Shown here piece after piece: positions 16,801 to 22,720 of a stretch of 30,997 nt of DNA (positions are counted from its first letter, which is position 1; each line of letters opens with the position of its first letter). The position numbers and the translations under genes are program-made. Below the pieces are notes generated by a model, which made no database searches, was not told the origin of the DNA, and worked only from the letters and a program-made list of their open reading frames with translations. This stretch comes from a virus. The DNA lies in IMG/VR virus record IMGVR_UViG_3300043411_000259, positions 1-30,997 of that record; one strand, written 5' to 3'.

Positions 16801-19333
16801 CACCTATTACAAGCATGTGCCATTCACTGCGGATGATGTTGAGTCTGGGTTGAAGTATGCCACTAACCCATCAGTGCTTAAGGCTAACAAGAAGACTGAA
16901 GCTCAGGTTAGATCCGAGTATGAGCAGCGCATGTTTGCATTCTATCCTGAGCCTGGGAAACCCATGTATGTCAGCATCCATGACCCTGCACTGGCCAAGG
17001 CATTCTTCTACATGAACAACCAACAGGCTGTGTGGGCTAACAGTGTGGCTGGGAAGATATTTGGATGGGTGGACAGCTTCTCGGGCGCACAGGAGCAAGC
17101 TGAGCTACAAGACAAGTTCCTCTATCACTCTGCTCGACTTGCTGCCACTGGGTACTTTGGAATGAACAAGATCTCCAAGAGCTTCATCACTGCAGCTCCA
17201 GCGTTCATCTACAACACACTGTTCCGAGACTTGCCTGGAGCTAAGATCCGCTCACGTGCAGGGCTTAAGTGGATTGACATTCCGGGTGGGTTTGTGCAGT
17301 CAGCCGCCCTGATGTTCCCGTCGATGATGGAAGTGTTCCCGGAGAAGTTTGCTGTGGCACGTGATGCTGCCACTGGAATGGCTACATTCTCTGGGTTGTC
17401 TGCATCGAATGCGGATGGGAATCTGGATGCTGAGGTGCTTATGTCTCTCACCCGTGGTCGTGGGGAGAAGATGGCCAAGGCTAAGGCTGGCCATTATGGC
17501 GCGTTAGCTAGCCTGATGTGGGGTGACATGAAGCAGTTCTTCGCAAAGGAAGGACTCACCACAGCTCCTGGGCAGATGTGGTCTGAGACTTGGCGTGGTC
17601 TACAAGATATCAAGAGCGGGTTGGTGGATCTGAAGAAGGGTAAGGATACAGATAATAGCAAGAGCCTTGTCAAGAACGCAAGGATTCTTGGCAAGCATAC
17701 ACTCACCTTGGCTGGTAGCCCGTTCACCGTGGCTCGCGCTGCTGGTCAGTTTGCTGGGTCCATCATTGAGAATGCCACTCGACTCACTGAGCGTGGGTTG
17801 ATGATGTCTGAGGATATGTCACAGTATCCCAGCTTGGTGGCTCATTATGATCCTGCCAAGGCTGTCAATGGCAAGATCCTGGCTGGCACCACTGGCACTA
17901 TCCATCGCGCTAAGTGGGAGATGGCTAAGGCTAAGCTGAAGGCAGATCCCAATTACAATGTGCCTGAGGATGCCATGCCGGTGCAGTCTAACCTCACTGA
18001 GCGTGACAATGCTATGAGCCATGTCACTGTCCACTTCCCGCAGAAGGGTTACTGGACGGCATCTATGGATCAACTGTCTATGTTCTACAACCCGATGGCT
18101 CAGGACTTCTACACCAACATGATGATCATCACTCGACACTCTGCTCTTCAGAAGGCCACGGCGTATGCTCTTGGGGAGAACTGGCAGGCTGCGCAGGATC
18201 AAGTGAAGCTCGACTCTGCGGCGTGGGCGTGGGGAATGAAGAGTCTGTTCTATGTCACTCTGCCCATGATGATGATGATGGCTGCCTACGGTGGGGATGA
18301 TGATGATTCCCAGGACTGGCAGTCTCAGAGCTTCATTGAGAAGTCATCCTACTTCTGGATCCCCACCAACAAGCTTGGGCTCACTGAGCGTCCAATGCGT
18401 GTGGCCTCTGGGCTGGGATTGTTCAGCTTGATGTTCAAGGATCTACCAATGGCGGGAATGCTGGAGATGCAGGGCAAGGACCCCAAGGCTATGCACAAGT
18501 GGATGCGCAGGTTCTTTGACTCCACTCCGTTTGGTGCGATTGGTATCCCGGCTATGGACTATGAGCAGTATGGGTGGAAGCCTGCTCTCATGAGCTTCAA
18601 CACCAAGACTGTTCCATGGCTTGCACCTGAGTCTGTGAACCCGTTGCTTGAGCTTGGGTTTGACCGTCAACAGTTCCGGGATAAGGCTATTGCATTCCCT
18701 CAGGAGTTGGCGCGTGAAGATCCCACAGAGATCCAGCGTGAGAAGTACAACATGCTCACCAACTATATCACTAAGGCGTTCTCATCGTCGCGTATGCAGC
18801 CTGCCCAGGTGCAATACCTGATCTCTCGGTACTTCACTGGGTCTAACAGGTGGCTTCCGGTTGTTGCAAATAAGGCTATGGAATTGTCACAAGGTGCAGA
18901 GGGTGTGCCTCAGGATGTGCAGTCATCCAATAGCCCACTGGCCAACCAGTCAAGTGGATGGGCTCCTAGACTACAAGCGCGTGAGGCATACGGTATGGGG
19001 TCGGAGTTTGTGCAAGATCTGCTCACCACTGCCCGCGAGTCAGCTGAACAGCGCAAGAGTTATGAGTCTATGAATGAAACCCGTAAGCCTGGATACCTTG
19101 CTGAGCACAAGCTCATCCAAGAGGACATCTACTTTGGTAAGCGTGGAGCGGATGGGTATCGCAGTGGTGGGCTGCAGGCCGCAGCAAAGAAGGTGATCGA
19201 GTGGGAGCGTAGCAAGAAGGAAGCTCTCAAAGCTGGACGCATTGACAAAGTGGAAGCGCTTCTTCTTGAGAAACAGTACACACTGTTTGCGATGGAAGCT
19301 ATGAGAAATGTCATGTATCAACTTGGGGAGTGA
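10823..19333 (+). CDS. Giant polyvalent internal virion protein (zincin + ART-like + LPD38-like)
   Basis: A 2836-residue protein, ATG 10823 with AAGGA six bases upstream. Visible parts in order: Gly/Ala-rich hydrophobic stretches at about 240-295 and 400-416 (AFVGAVFGGVFGAGVAG), able to enter a membrane; a zincin-like metallopeptidase motif HESIH at 996-1000 with a likely third ligand in AERMAVGFEKFI (E1044) and the usual following AFDDVKQWFANYF; an ADP-ribosyltransferase-like domain with WFHGSG (H1207) and TGVYLTDDPQLAETY (Y1234), ending near LVLLNPQSV (about 1400), where the usual catalytic Glu is not evident; a Lys-rich linker near 1780; and a hydrophobic helix at 2474-2490 followed by an acidic loop and WIP, as in the LPD38 domain of large polyvalent proteins. 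Such proteins are known to be packaged and delivered with phage DNA. Position after three core-protein genes fits a T7 gp16-like channel-forming ejected protein. Individual domain activities are inferred from motifs. Confidence 0.8.
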   Translation: MPNNFWDDFFPTTTAGSTDTADSQGGSWIDDYFSSSQSLSGGLPTDAWNPEYQKQEGWGDLGELASGGNPLSDGLQWSDARNLIGPAGQLLFGNDNPINRAVGKAGSMAGGLIMNGTGVVADLFQTALSEDQKIADNPDAYTTEKVYNGMGGFSDFPVLKDPSLLATPEAKAKRAEWETSAGGIVADALKSSRDDAYEYAGVFNDANANLSTKKDEGGNFSDELSTDIVNGNVWEAVEDTAGMMMDVGSDMAGMAAAGALTGVGPGAVAGSSNIGAGMALSVFGDTYQELTQNEGDSRLLAVMVAAVDAMVEGKLESIGWEAMLGKGALAKWMKGKATDSFTKTILARMALTMTVEGGEEAAQGLTNILAKNLPNVGRDGWDATYKKIVTQAKEQIPEEAFVGAVFGGVFGAGVAGPQHLAAKLAAKDVAARFGGLNVGAEDQLANAIDKPASEDAAADALLNVVEKEGVLDPAPVADPVATEVKQEKVKKLSRKARAAKKAADQAIKDLALDAEKQRAELANGTTSSDIDAAGERITRSIETVVAEKQAQVDDVMSTVQYMTQLLQGTQPTFNTGAEGEQETVQAPQIQATPEEVASVIQMKAQEHGLEIPIEAIQNPVGFDWGSWGQQQVAQAKESVVEGLKGPVDAIRSSITVEPDSPMASVLSSIPEPTVELPEPIYEDESVSSRQLRFARLRGMFKQFIPDVKPMEMSLPAGVARGTKVIPGVSNNKSTVLPKYEASNTLTKNFNYNNENPAITSAGRELGNWLKGEVLQVLPESKYTDSEKGIVIENTKNIVESERQALNVMPAMKRIIFNVWQTAPAALVERLGNALTHTNDADVSGLAREVANHIASQGLFSDVAGIIESNPAAMERFTASLIHAGKGVMSPWSMERIMLETGVDYRSAKAGVAAMSTMAERWAMKNGKDIFEWWDRIGDYARVAQFRTGTAPYGTAQGSSPSEIEGLKKANQYIEFGKGIITLFKVKKAPGVRVALHESIHMLHTSGLMREMLDQEAQNAMEDLVGEKLWDKDGEPLRISAVGAERMAVGFEKFIYENDAPNARVRAAFDDVKQWFANYFKRWFESLGVAEHLAGPAMYASVSVYGKDGDPVHLKLGDMDIDAPQARAFYQLLNANPDGTEIAYSSPGIATAVENLITDTAGIDAKGVLTYQPPAQSLVTLPVFPKDRVVTADDLPDAEDAANTKWFHGSGQSSLHETGLSSVYSETGLAGTGVYLTDDPQLAETYRKPGFVPTVGNPFATNPGEVYAIKVAPRKVINLEQQIDPEVKKVILSAISTYIDTEYPDIDREDYAGGSATKELYKERAMEKIHNVKNFVHSHSLYLNIERSVMSFIQDVMSSVGRDKRLFGLVEKGLRDSGYDAYTHIGGKFVGNRDHRVLVLLNPQSVGESYPKTVVKSWPTVSIDPEKLEDDWSIHEPNGPSDSQWRRMIGLTNDESNGTHTHATLLEMAKDRERVADLAKRTNAQEKAEPARPAESRASVAREVLSSVGDGVLEGEPLIEDMLKHQHETIMNGGRDGHNSGVATDPTKVDQVKDMLTNFVSKMRSWAYLTSKGDFGRVGKEMARGALYAIVKPMQVGAKAFEKSIGNFGADWSNLIRELARPSEAEIQRLRASGGEAAVKQRMAEYESMSMLSLAEFLNNNHALSKLADKVAELRPQLYDIVKHIAVQIPGARSFNEITTTFNRMTEAYYAANKHKLPFRDEHEFHEAATRDLRLWMFSARQFELVERVKEDMAKYEADLAAWEKSNKALKKKKPKKGDVLQELEQPNKPQKPKLPQITEEGTLWAENVKMLLEMRYGKNLAMFKATAQELTQWENHMVLDKLLNVGMITAKEHADMYAKGKHHIPMYRLRSMLDQSGAMNTRLDDSMYKVLDYLKHDISMKMEDPINAMLRKAAGIEMLTMRQHAKNAIGKRILADVRWWDEDYKNSPLSILHKKEVITKEEYEALSRTNQYRLTSVVKYRKDDQNNRYESGHTYYKHVPFTADDVESGLKYATNPSVLKANKKTEAQVRSEYEQRMFAFYPEPGKPMYVSIHDPALAKAFFYMNNQQAVWANSVAGKIFGWVDSFSGAQEQAELQDKFLYHSARLAATGYFGMNKISKSFITAAPAFIYNTLFRDLPGAKIRSRAGLKWIDIPGGFVQSAALMFPSMMEVFPEKFAVARDAATGMATFSGLSASNADGNLDAEVLMSLTRGRGEKMAKAKAGHYGALASLMWGDMKQFFAKEGLTTAPGQMWSETWRGLQDIKSGLVDLKKGKDTDNSKSLVKNARILGKHTLTLAGSPFTVARAAGQFAGSIIENATRLTERGLMMSEDMSQYPSLVAHYDPAKAVNGKILAGTTGTIHRAKWEMAKAKLKADPNYNVPEDAMPVQSNLTERDNAMSHVTVHFPQKGYWTASMDQLSMFYNPMAQDFYTNMMIITRHSALQKATAYALGENWQAAQDQVKLDSAAWAWGMKSLFYVTLPMMMMMAAYGGDDDDSQDWQSQSFIEKSSYFWIPTNKLGLTERPMRVASGLGLFSLMFKDLPMAGMLEMQGKDPKAMHKWMRRFFDSTPFGAIGIPAMDYEQYGWKPALMSFNTKTVPWLAPESVNPLLELGFDRQQFRDKAIAFPQELAREDPTEIQREKYNMLTNYITKAFSSSRMQPAQVQYLISRYFTGSNRWLPVVANKAMELSQGAEGVPQDVQSSNSPLANQSSGWAPRLQAREAYGMGSEFVQDLLTTARESAEQRKSYESMNETRKPGYLAEHKLIQEDIYFGKRGADGYRSGGLQAAAKKVIEWERSKKEALKAGRIDKVEALLLEKQYTLFAMEAMRNVMYQLGE

Positions 19334-19342
19334 GGTGATGGA

Positions 19343-19624
19343 ATGAGTGGAATCCAATGGGTGGGTATCGCTGTCACTGTAGTGTTGTTTGTTCTCACGC
19401 ATGCGGTTGCTGTGTTCAAGTGGATCTCCACTCTCACTGCTTCGCTCAAAGAGATCACTGCGAGATTTGAAGAGAGGACATCCGCGCTTGTCTACGATAT
19501 CAGGAAGATCTCTGGGTCTGTGGAGACTCTTGCTGCTGCCGTGGTGAGGTTTGAACGTATTGAAGAAGTGTCACGTGATCATGAAGCTAGAATTCGACAC
19601 ATGGAGCAGGAGGATGGTGAGTAA
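19343..19624 (+). CDS. Small membrane-anchored coiled-coil protein of the lysis cassette
   Basis: A 93-residue protein with one N-terminal membrane helix (about res 5-27, VGIAVTVVLFVLTHAVAVF) followed by a charged helix of about 60 residues (LKEITARFEERTSALVYDIR, then RFERIEEVSRDHEARIRHME). The ATG at 19343 has GAGGTGATGG upstream and lies 9 bp after the giant gene. One membrane helix plus a coiled coil immediately before an endolysin suggests an inner-membrane spanin or a haemolysin-XhlA-like holin partner. I see no paired outer-membrane lipoprotein gene, so the spanin reading is uncertain. Its end overlaps the start of the endolysin gene. Confidence 0.7.
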   Translation: MSGIQWVGIAVTVVLFVLTHAVAVFKWISTLTASLKEITARFEERTSALVYDIRKISGSVETLAAAVVRFERIEEVSRDHEARIRHMEQEDGE

Positions 19625-20075
19625 GATTATGAAAGCTTCAATCCTGGCGGTGAATCTGCTGAAGGAGTTGGAGGGATGGAGAGATCGCCCGTACCGAGAT
19701 AGCGGTGGACTTTGTACTTTGGGCTATGGTCACTTGATTGAAGCTGGAGAATTCTGCCCAGACCAGATCACCTTAGAACAGGGTGAGAAGTATCTACGTG
19801 ACGACATTGATGAGGCTGAGCGCATTGTCAGGAGCACGGTGAGGGTGCCACTGAGCCAGAATCAGTTTGATGCTTTGATTTCATTTACATTCAACATTGG
19901 TGCTGGAGCGTGGGCTATCAGTGACACACTCAAGATACTGAATGATGGTGAGTATCACAGGATGCCTGCTCGATTCCTCATGTGGGTTAAGGTGACAAAG
20001 AATGGGGTGAAGGTGGTGGAGGAAGGGTTGATTAATCGCAGGATACGGGAGGCGGATTTGTGGCGAGGAAAGTAA
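19614..20075 (+). CDS. Endolysin, T4-type lysozyme (glycoside hydrolase 24)
   Basis: The frame gives 153 residues from ATG 19614. It contains the full GH24 signature ELEGWRDRPYRD...LCTLGYGH with the catalytic triad in T4 lysozyme spacing: E20, D29 and T35. Later conserved parts are QFDALISFTFNIGAGAW and the C-terminal GLINRRIREADLW, typical of phage R-type lysozymes. The enzyme cleaves the MurNAc-GlcNAc bond of peptidoglycan. There is no signal peptide or signal-anchor, so it needs a holin to reach the wall. I take the start at 19614 because GGAGCAGG precedes it; the frame is open further upstream to 19551, and ATG 19629 is an alternative just after the previous stop. It overlaps the previous gene by 11 bp. 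Confidence 0.92.
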   Translation: MVSKIMKASILAVNLLKELEGWRDRPYRDSGGLCTLGYGHLIEAGEFCPDQITLEQGEKYLRDDIDEAERIVRSTVRVPLSQNQFDALISFTFNIGAGAWAISDTLKILNDGEYHRMPARFLMWVKVTKNGVKVVEEGLINRRIREADLWRGK

Positions 20076-20332
20076 CCTCATTCAAGGAAGGGTCACTCTA
20101 TAGAATTGAATGGCTGGACCACTTCGACGTGGATAAAACCTGGATGAAGAAGTCTGAGGTTGACTTCAACCAAGAGATCAAGATGATCACGTATGGCATC
20201 TGCATTGGTAAGGATGGCAAGTATGTCACGCTGTCTGGGACAATGCAGGCTGATGATGAGAACCCACTACATAGTCAAGTGTTCAGGTGCTTGAAGGCTG
20301 ACATTGTAGCAGCTAAAGAGATCAAGTTCTAA
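20060..20332 (+). CDS. Conserved small phage protein, unknown function
   Basis: A 90-residue frame with a GTG start at 20060 that overlaps the endolysin end by 16 bp. It is mixed alpha/beta with no signal peptide or membrane helix, and contains LYRIEWLDHFDV, MITYGICIGKDGKYVTLSG and a short C-terminal helix. The strand pattern suggests a small beta-barrel or SH3-like domain. I do not recognise a family. Its place inside the lysis cassette does not by itself imply a lysis role. An upstream GGAGGCGG at about 20049-20056 serves as the ribosome site. Confidence 0.62.
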   Translation: MARKVTSFKEGSLYRIEWLDHFDVDKTWMKKSEVDFNQEIKMITYGICIGKDGKYVTLSGTMQADDENPLHSQVFRCLKADIVAAKEIKF

Positions 20333-20341
20333 GGAGAGATT

Positions 20342-20512
20342 GTGCTACGCGGAGAGAAGAAGGCTAAGCAACCGAAACAATGGTCAAAGAAGCAGAACCA
20401 ACTTAGAAAGATGAGGGACAGGGACCGTGAGCGAGAAACGAAGGGACTATTTCAGCGAGGGAATTCCGGCGTGGTGGTGGCCTTCCCTGGTGACGACATA
20501 CGCTCTTATTGA
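20342..20512 (+). CDS. Short highly basic protein overlapping the holin-like gene
   Basis: A 56-residue frame: GTG at 20342, TGA at 20510-20512, with AAGGAGA right after the preceding stop and a spacing of 5 nt, the best ribosome site in this part. The first 36 residues are very basic (LRGEKKAKQPKQWSKKQNQ, then KMRDRDRERETK). The rest overlaps the start of the holin-like gene in another frame. It may be a real small protein. It may also serve mainly to carry ribosomes into the holin gene, whose own start has only a weak site; such a leader could time holin synthesis. No family is recognised. Confidence 0.5.
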   Translation: MLRGEKKAKQPKQWSKKQNQLRKMRDRDRERETKGLFQRGNSGVVVAFPGDDIRSY

Positions 20513-20735
20513 ACGTGTCTTAGGCGGGTTTGGTGTGGGTAGGTTCTATGACCTCACCACCAACCCCAATGGAAACTGGATTGTTAGTTTCATTGGGGTG
20601 GTGATGGGTGGATACGTTTCAAATAAATGGGTCAAGGGTCGCATTGATTCCACCACTGACACTAAATCAGAATCTATCACTGTTACAAAGGAAAGCTCTT
20701 CCCCACAAGGATCACAGTCACCCCAGCAGTCTTAG
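20427..20735 (+). CDS. Putative holin with two membrane helices
   Basis: A 102-residue protein with a GTG start at 20427. It has a short charged N-terminus, a first hydrophobic segment (about res 15-38, WWWPSLVTTYALIERVLGGF), a polar turn (DLTTNPNGN), a second membrane helix (about 49-66, WIVSFIGVVMGGYVSNKW), then a polar Ser/Gln-rich tail. Small size, two membrane helices, charged ends and location after the endolysin fit a class II-type holin that opens the inner membrane for the lysozyme. The last 53 bp overlap, head to head at their 3' ends, the first leftward gene. The polar tail is coded by this overlap and may be under weak constraint. Confidence 0.7.
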   Translation: MSEKRRDYFSEGIPAWWWPSLVTTYALIERVLGGFGVGRFYDLTTNPNGNWIVSFIGVVMGGYVSNKWVKGRIDSTTDTKSESITVTKESSSPQGSQSPQQS

Positions 20736-21045
20736 CCTTAGCCACCATGTCAGCTGTACCCTTGCCACCTGGGAATGCCACCACAAGGTCAGGTTTGAAG
20801 TCTGACAACATGTGTGCATTGCGGATTGGACCAGCCGCATTGCCGTGTTCTCGCCATGATGCTATGTATTCCTTGTCAGGCTTCACGTTCCTAATGCACC
20901 ACTCATGAGCCATCTCGTCGGCACCTGAACATCCACCATGGGCCACCTCTGTGTTGCCAAGGAACCAATCATCAAGCATGGTCATCACATGATCAAAGTA
21001 GATGTCTTCCTTGTAATCCCTACCACCACAAACAATAACTTTCAT
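20683..21045 (-). CDS. YspA-like SLOG-family protein (DUF2493)
   Basis: A 120-residue protein with the standard marks of the YspA/DUF2493 branch of the SLOG (SMF/DprA-LOG) Rossmann superfamily: the opening VIVCGGRDY, the middle HGGCSGADEMAHEW, then AAGPIRNAHM and VVAFPGGKGTADMVAKA. The GGxGT loop, which binds the phosphates of nucleotide-derived ligands in this superfamily, is intact. These proteins are thought to bind or process nucleotide or ADP-ribose-type ligands; the true substrate is unknown. It is the last gene of the leftward arm and follows a 56-residue gene closely. Its 3' end overlaps the holin-like gene on the other strand. Confidence 0.88.
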   Translation of the reverse strand: MKVIVCGGRDYKEDIYFDHVMTMLDDWFLGNTEVAHGGCSGADEMAHEWCIRNVKPDKEYIASWREHGNAAGPIRNAHMLSDFKPDLVVAFPGGKGTADMVAKAKTAGVTVILVGKSFPL

Positions 21046-21047
21046 TG

Positions 21048-21218
21048 CTAATCCTCAAGTTTCTCAAGAAGAACAAGCTCACAGTCATCCATATCAGCGC
21101 ATCCAAATATTCCCTCGCTGTCAAGGATGCATTTCACGATATCTTCTGCATTTGGTTCATCGTGCTCGCACATGCTTCTTAGCGTGATCTTATAGGTGGC
21201 AATCCATGCATCACTCAT
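21048..21218 (-). CDS. Small acidic protein, unknown
   Basis: A 56-residue frame (ATG at 21218, TAG at 21048-21050) linking the two SLOG genes. It overlaps the upstream gene by ATGA and ends 2 bp before the next start. It has four Cys residues and is acidic (EDIVKCILDSEG, then CADMDDCELVLLEKLED). There is no membrane helix. The tight coupling on both sides and the absence of any other gene in this gap make it likely real. Function unknown. Confidence 0.65.
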   Translation of the reverse strand: MSDAWIATYKITLRSMCEHDEPNAEDIVKCILDSEGIFGCADMDDCELVLLEKLED

Positions 21219-21532
21219 TTCCCCACCTCAATCTCCACCACTTTCTTCTTAGCATCATTAAACATCTTCACATAGGATCGAGTGGATGCACCTCCAGGTA
21301 GAGTGATCAAGATGTCAGCCCTATCAACAAGCTTGATCCCTGACATGATGACATTAGGCACCTCCACTTGATATGCAGCCTTCTCTCCAATCAATGCACC
21401 TCCACCCACACCTGTGACAATCACCTCTCCAGCCTTGAGCTGGAGCAGGTGTATTGCCACAATGTTGATAGACTTCTCTGACACCTTGAGATTGTTTCCT
21501 CCCACCACTGCCACCTTGATGAGTTTCTTCAT
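21215..21532 (-). CDS. Second SLOG-like Rossmann protein
   Basis: A 105-residue protein with a Rossmann-type start (KVAVVGGNNLKVSEKSI), a glycine-rich middle (VIVTGVGGGALIGEKAAYQ) and a strand-loop ILITLPGGASTRSYVKMF. This is the order seen in SLOG/LOG proteins. Here the GGxGTxxE loop has become GGASTRSY, so the Thr-x-x-Glu part is not conserved, and ligand binding without catalysis is possible. It differs clearly in sequence from the neighbouring 20683-21045 SLOG protein, so the two are not a recent duplication. Its ATG overlaps the upstream stop (TGATG) and its stop overlaps the 56-residue gene. Confidence 0.7.
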   Translation of the reverse strand: MKKLIKVAVVGGNNLKVSEKSINIVAIHLLQLKAGEVIVTGVGGGALIGEKAAYQVEVPNVIMSGIKLVDRADILITLPGGASTRSYVKMFNDAKKKVVEIEVGK

Positions 21533-22134
21533 CAGAACCCAACCCCAACACCAATTCCAGCGAATACGCCCACGTCATTTACTCGCTCATTTGTAGGAAG
21601 TGTAGTGGATGAATAGTAGATCCCTCCCCTGCCCCTAGTCCACAGTGGACCCAACCTAAACAGGTCAATCTCAGCTTCAAGTTTCAAGCTCAGCTTCTTC
21701 TCTGACTCACTATTCAGTGCATACTCAGCCCAGAGGGTGGCATACCTCGACTTGCCCAGCTCAGCCAGTCCCAAAGCTGCAGGGGTGAAGGTCAGCTTGG
21801 GTTCCCCAGACACCTTGTCCGACTCCACCACCACCAGCCCACCACGTGGAGCCAGCGGGATGTCCCATCTCCCGATTGTATAATGCCCCTCAGACGCATC
21901 AGGTTGCCCTATAACAGGCTGAATCACCTGGAGGGGTACACAGGGTAGGGTCACCACCTGTTCGCCCTTCCTGGGGGCTTCTGGAGGGATCACCCGTGGG
22001 GCAGGCTTGTGCCGGTAGAGGCTCACCACGCTGCTGATCTCTTCACCCTTGATCCATAGCACCACCTGCTGATACCCAATCACAAGCAGTAGCGCAATTA
22101 AGGCGTAAGATAGAATCCTATTCTTGATTGACAA
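21532..22134 (-). CDS. Membrane-anchored envelope protein, unknown
   Basis: A 200-residue protein. TTG 22134 is the likely start, because a strong AGGAGGTGA lies 8 bases upstream. An N-terminal membrane helix (about res 9-26, YALIALLLVIGYQQVVLW) is followed by a Pro-rich stretch (HKPAPRVIPPEAPRKGE) and then strand-like segments. The last residues, GVFAGIGVGVGF, alternate and end in Phe, as do last strands of outer-membrane beta barrels. This suggests an anchored protein that spans the periplasm and touches the outer membrane. A spanin-like or envelope-modifying role is possible, but no family is recognised and the position, far from the lysis genes and in the other arm, argues for caution. 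It overlaps the next gene by TGATG. Confidence 0.62.
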   Translation of the reverse strand: MSIKNRILSYALIALLLVIGYQQVVLWIKGEEISSVVSLYRHKPAPRVIPPEAPRKGEQVVTLPCVPLQVIQPVIGQPDASEGHYTIGRWDIPLAPRGGLVVVESDKVSGEPKLTFTPAALGLAELGKSRYATLWAEYALNSESEKKLSLKLEAEIDLFRLGPLWTRGRGGIYYSSTTLPTNERVNDVGVFAGIGVGVGF

Positions 22135-22148
22135 CTTGTGTCACCTCC

Positions 22149-22442
22149 TCAGAAGTCATCATTGCATATCCACTTTTGTACAGTTACTGATTTGGCCGGA
22201 TAAAGAATTGGGTCGTCATATTCAAACAACCCCTCATCCTGGGACTCAGTGGCTCCCTCACTCCAAGGTAGCAGGTACATGTCTCCGGTCACCCCGTTCT
22301 TCACCAGAGCATTGTGCCGTACAGACCATCGGCCCTTACCAGTGATTTCATAGTTCTCTTCAACCAGGATGAAGTCATCGAACTGCCCTCCATCGAACAA
22401 CTCAATGCCCTGCTCTCGCGTCAGTTTGATCTTGTCTCGCAT
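22149..22442 (-). CDS. Conserved small phage protein, unknown
   Basis: A 97-residue product from ATG 22442, overlapping the upstream gene by 22 bp; GTG 22457 is an alternative start, but it sits on the AAGGAG ribosome site itself. Segments FILVEENYEITGKGRWSVRH, YLLPWSEGATESQDEG and VTVQKWIC form a pattern I know from many phage hypothetical proteins: RWS on one strand, a W-x-x-GATE-x-Q turn, a V-x-V-x-x-W end. It is probably a small beta fold. The function is unknown in all cases I recall. No membrane helix. Confidence 0.7.
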   Translation of the reverse strand: MRDKIKLTREQGIELFDGGQFDDFILVEENYEITGKGRWSVRHNALVKNGVTGDMYLLPWSEGATESQDEGLFEYDDPILYPAKSVTVQKWICNDDF

Positions 22443-22720
22443 ACCTTTGTCACCCACTCCTTCAGCTTCTCAACATCTGGTTGTTTAGTGGCTAGCATCT
22501 GCTTGCCATGATGGCTACTCCACATCCTGAATGATCCATATTGCCACGTGGGATCTGTAGATCCCTTAGCCTCTCCACCCCACACCCAGTCACCCTTCAG
22601 CTTGGATAGTGGCTTGAGTACCTTGTATACATCCTCACCATTGTCCACCCACACCACCTCAACACTATAGGGTACACGCTGGAACAGGAGCCTAAGCTGA
22701 GCCTCTGGGTCAGACATCAT
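22421..22720 (-). CDS. Small protein, unknown
   Basis: A 99-residue product if it starts at ATG 22720, which overlaps the upstream stop at 22710; a second ATG follows at 22717. A longer frame reaches 22777, but those residues would lie over the conserved end of the upstream gene. The sequence is Trp-rich (EVVWVDNGEDVYKVL, WVWGGEAKGSTDPTWQYGSF, MWSSHH) and mixed alpha/beta, ending with the helix VEKLKEWVTKVCET. No family is recognised. It is part of the tightly overlapping leftward set. Confidence 0.6.
   Translation of the reverse strand: MMSDPEAQLRLLFQRVPYSVEVVWVDNGEDVYKVLKPLSKLKGDWVWGGEAKGSTDPTWQYGSFRMWSSHHGKQMLATKQPDVEKLKEWVTKVCETRSN

Noticed and set aside
18266-18310. Five ATG codons in a row followed by GAT repeats in the giant gene
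   Set aside because: It encodes Met5 in a hydrophobic helix and an acidic loop, both expected in the LPD38-like region; too short to call a microsatellite of interest.
10823-19333. N4-like virion RNA polymerase
   Set aside because: The capsid type and the giant size recall N4, but I found no T7-type polymerase motifs; the recognisable domains are zincin-like, ART-like and LPD38-like.
20737-21218. Non-coding gap near the arm junction
   Set aside because: It is filled by the SLOG gene and by a 56-residue frame at 21048-21218 that is coupled on both sides.
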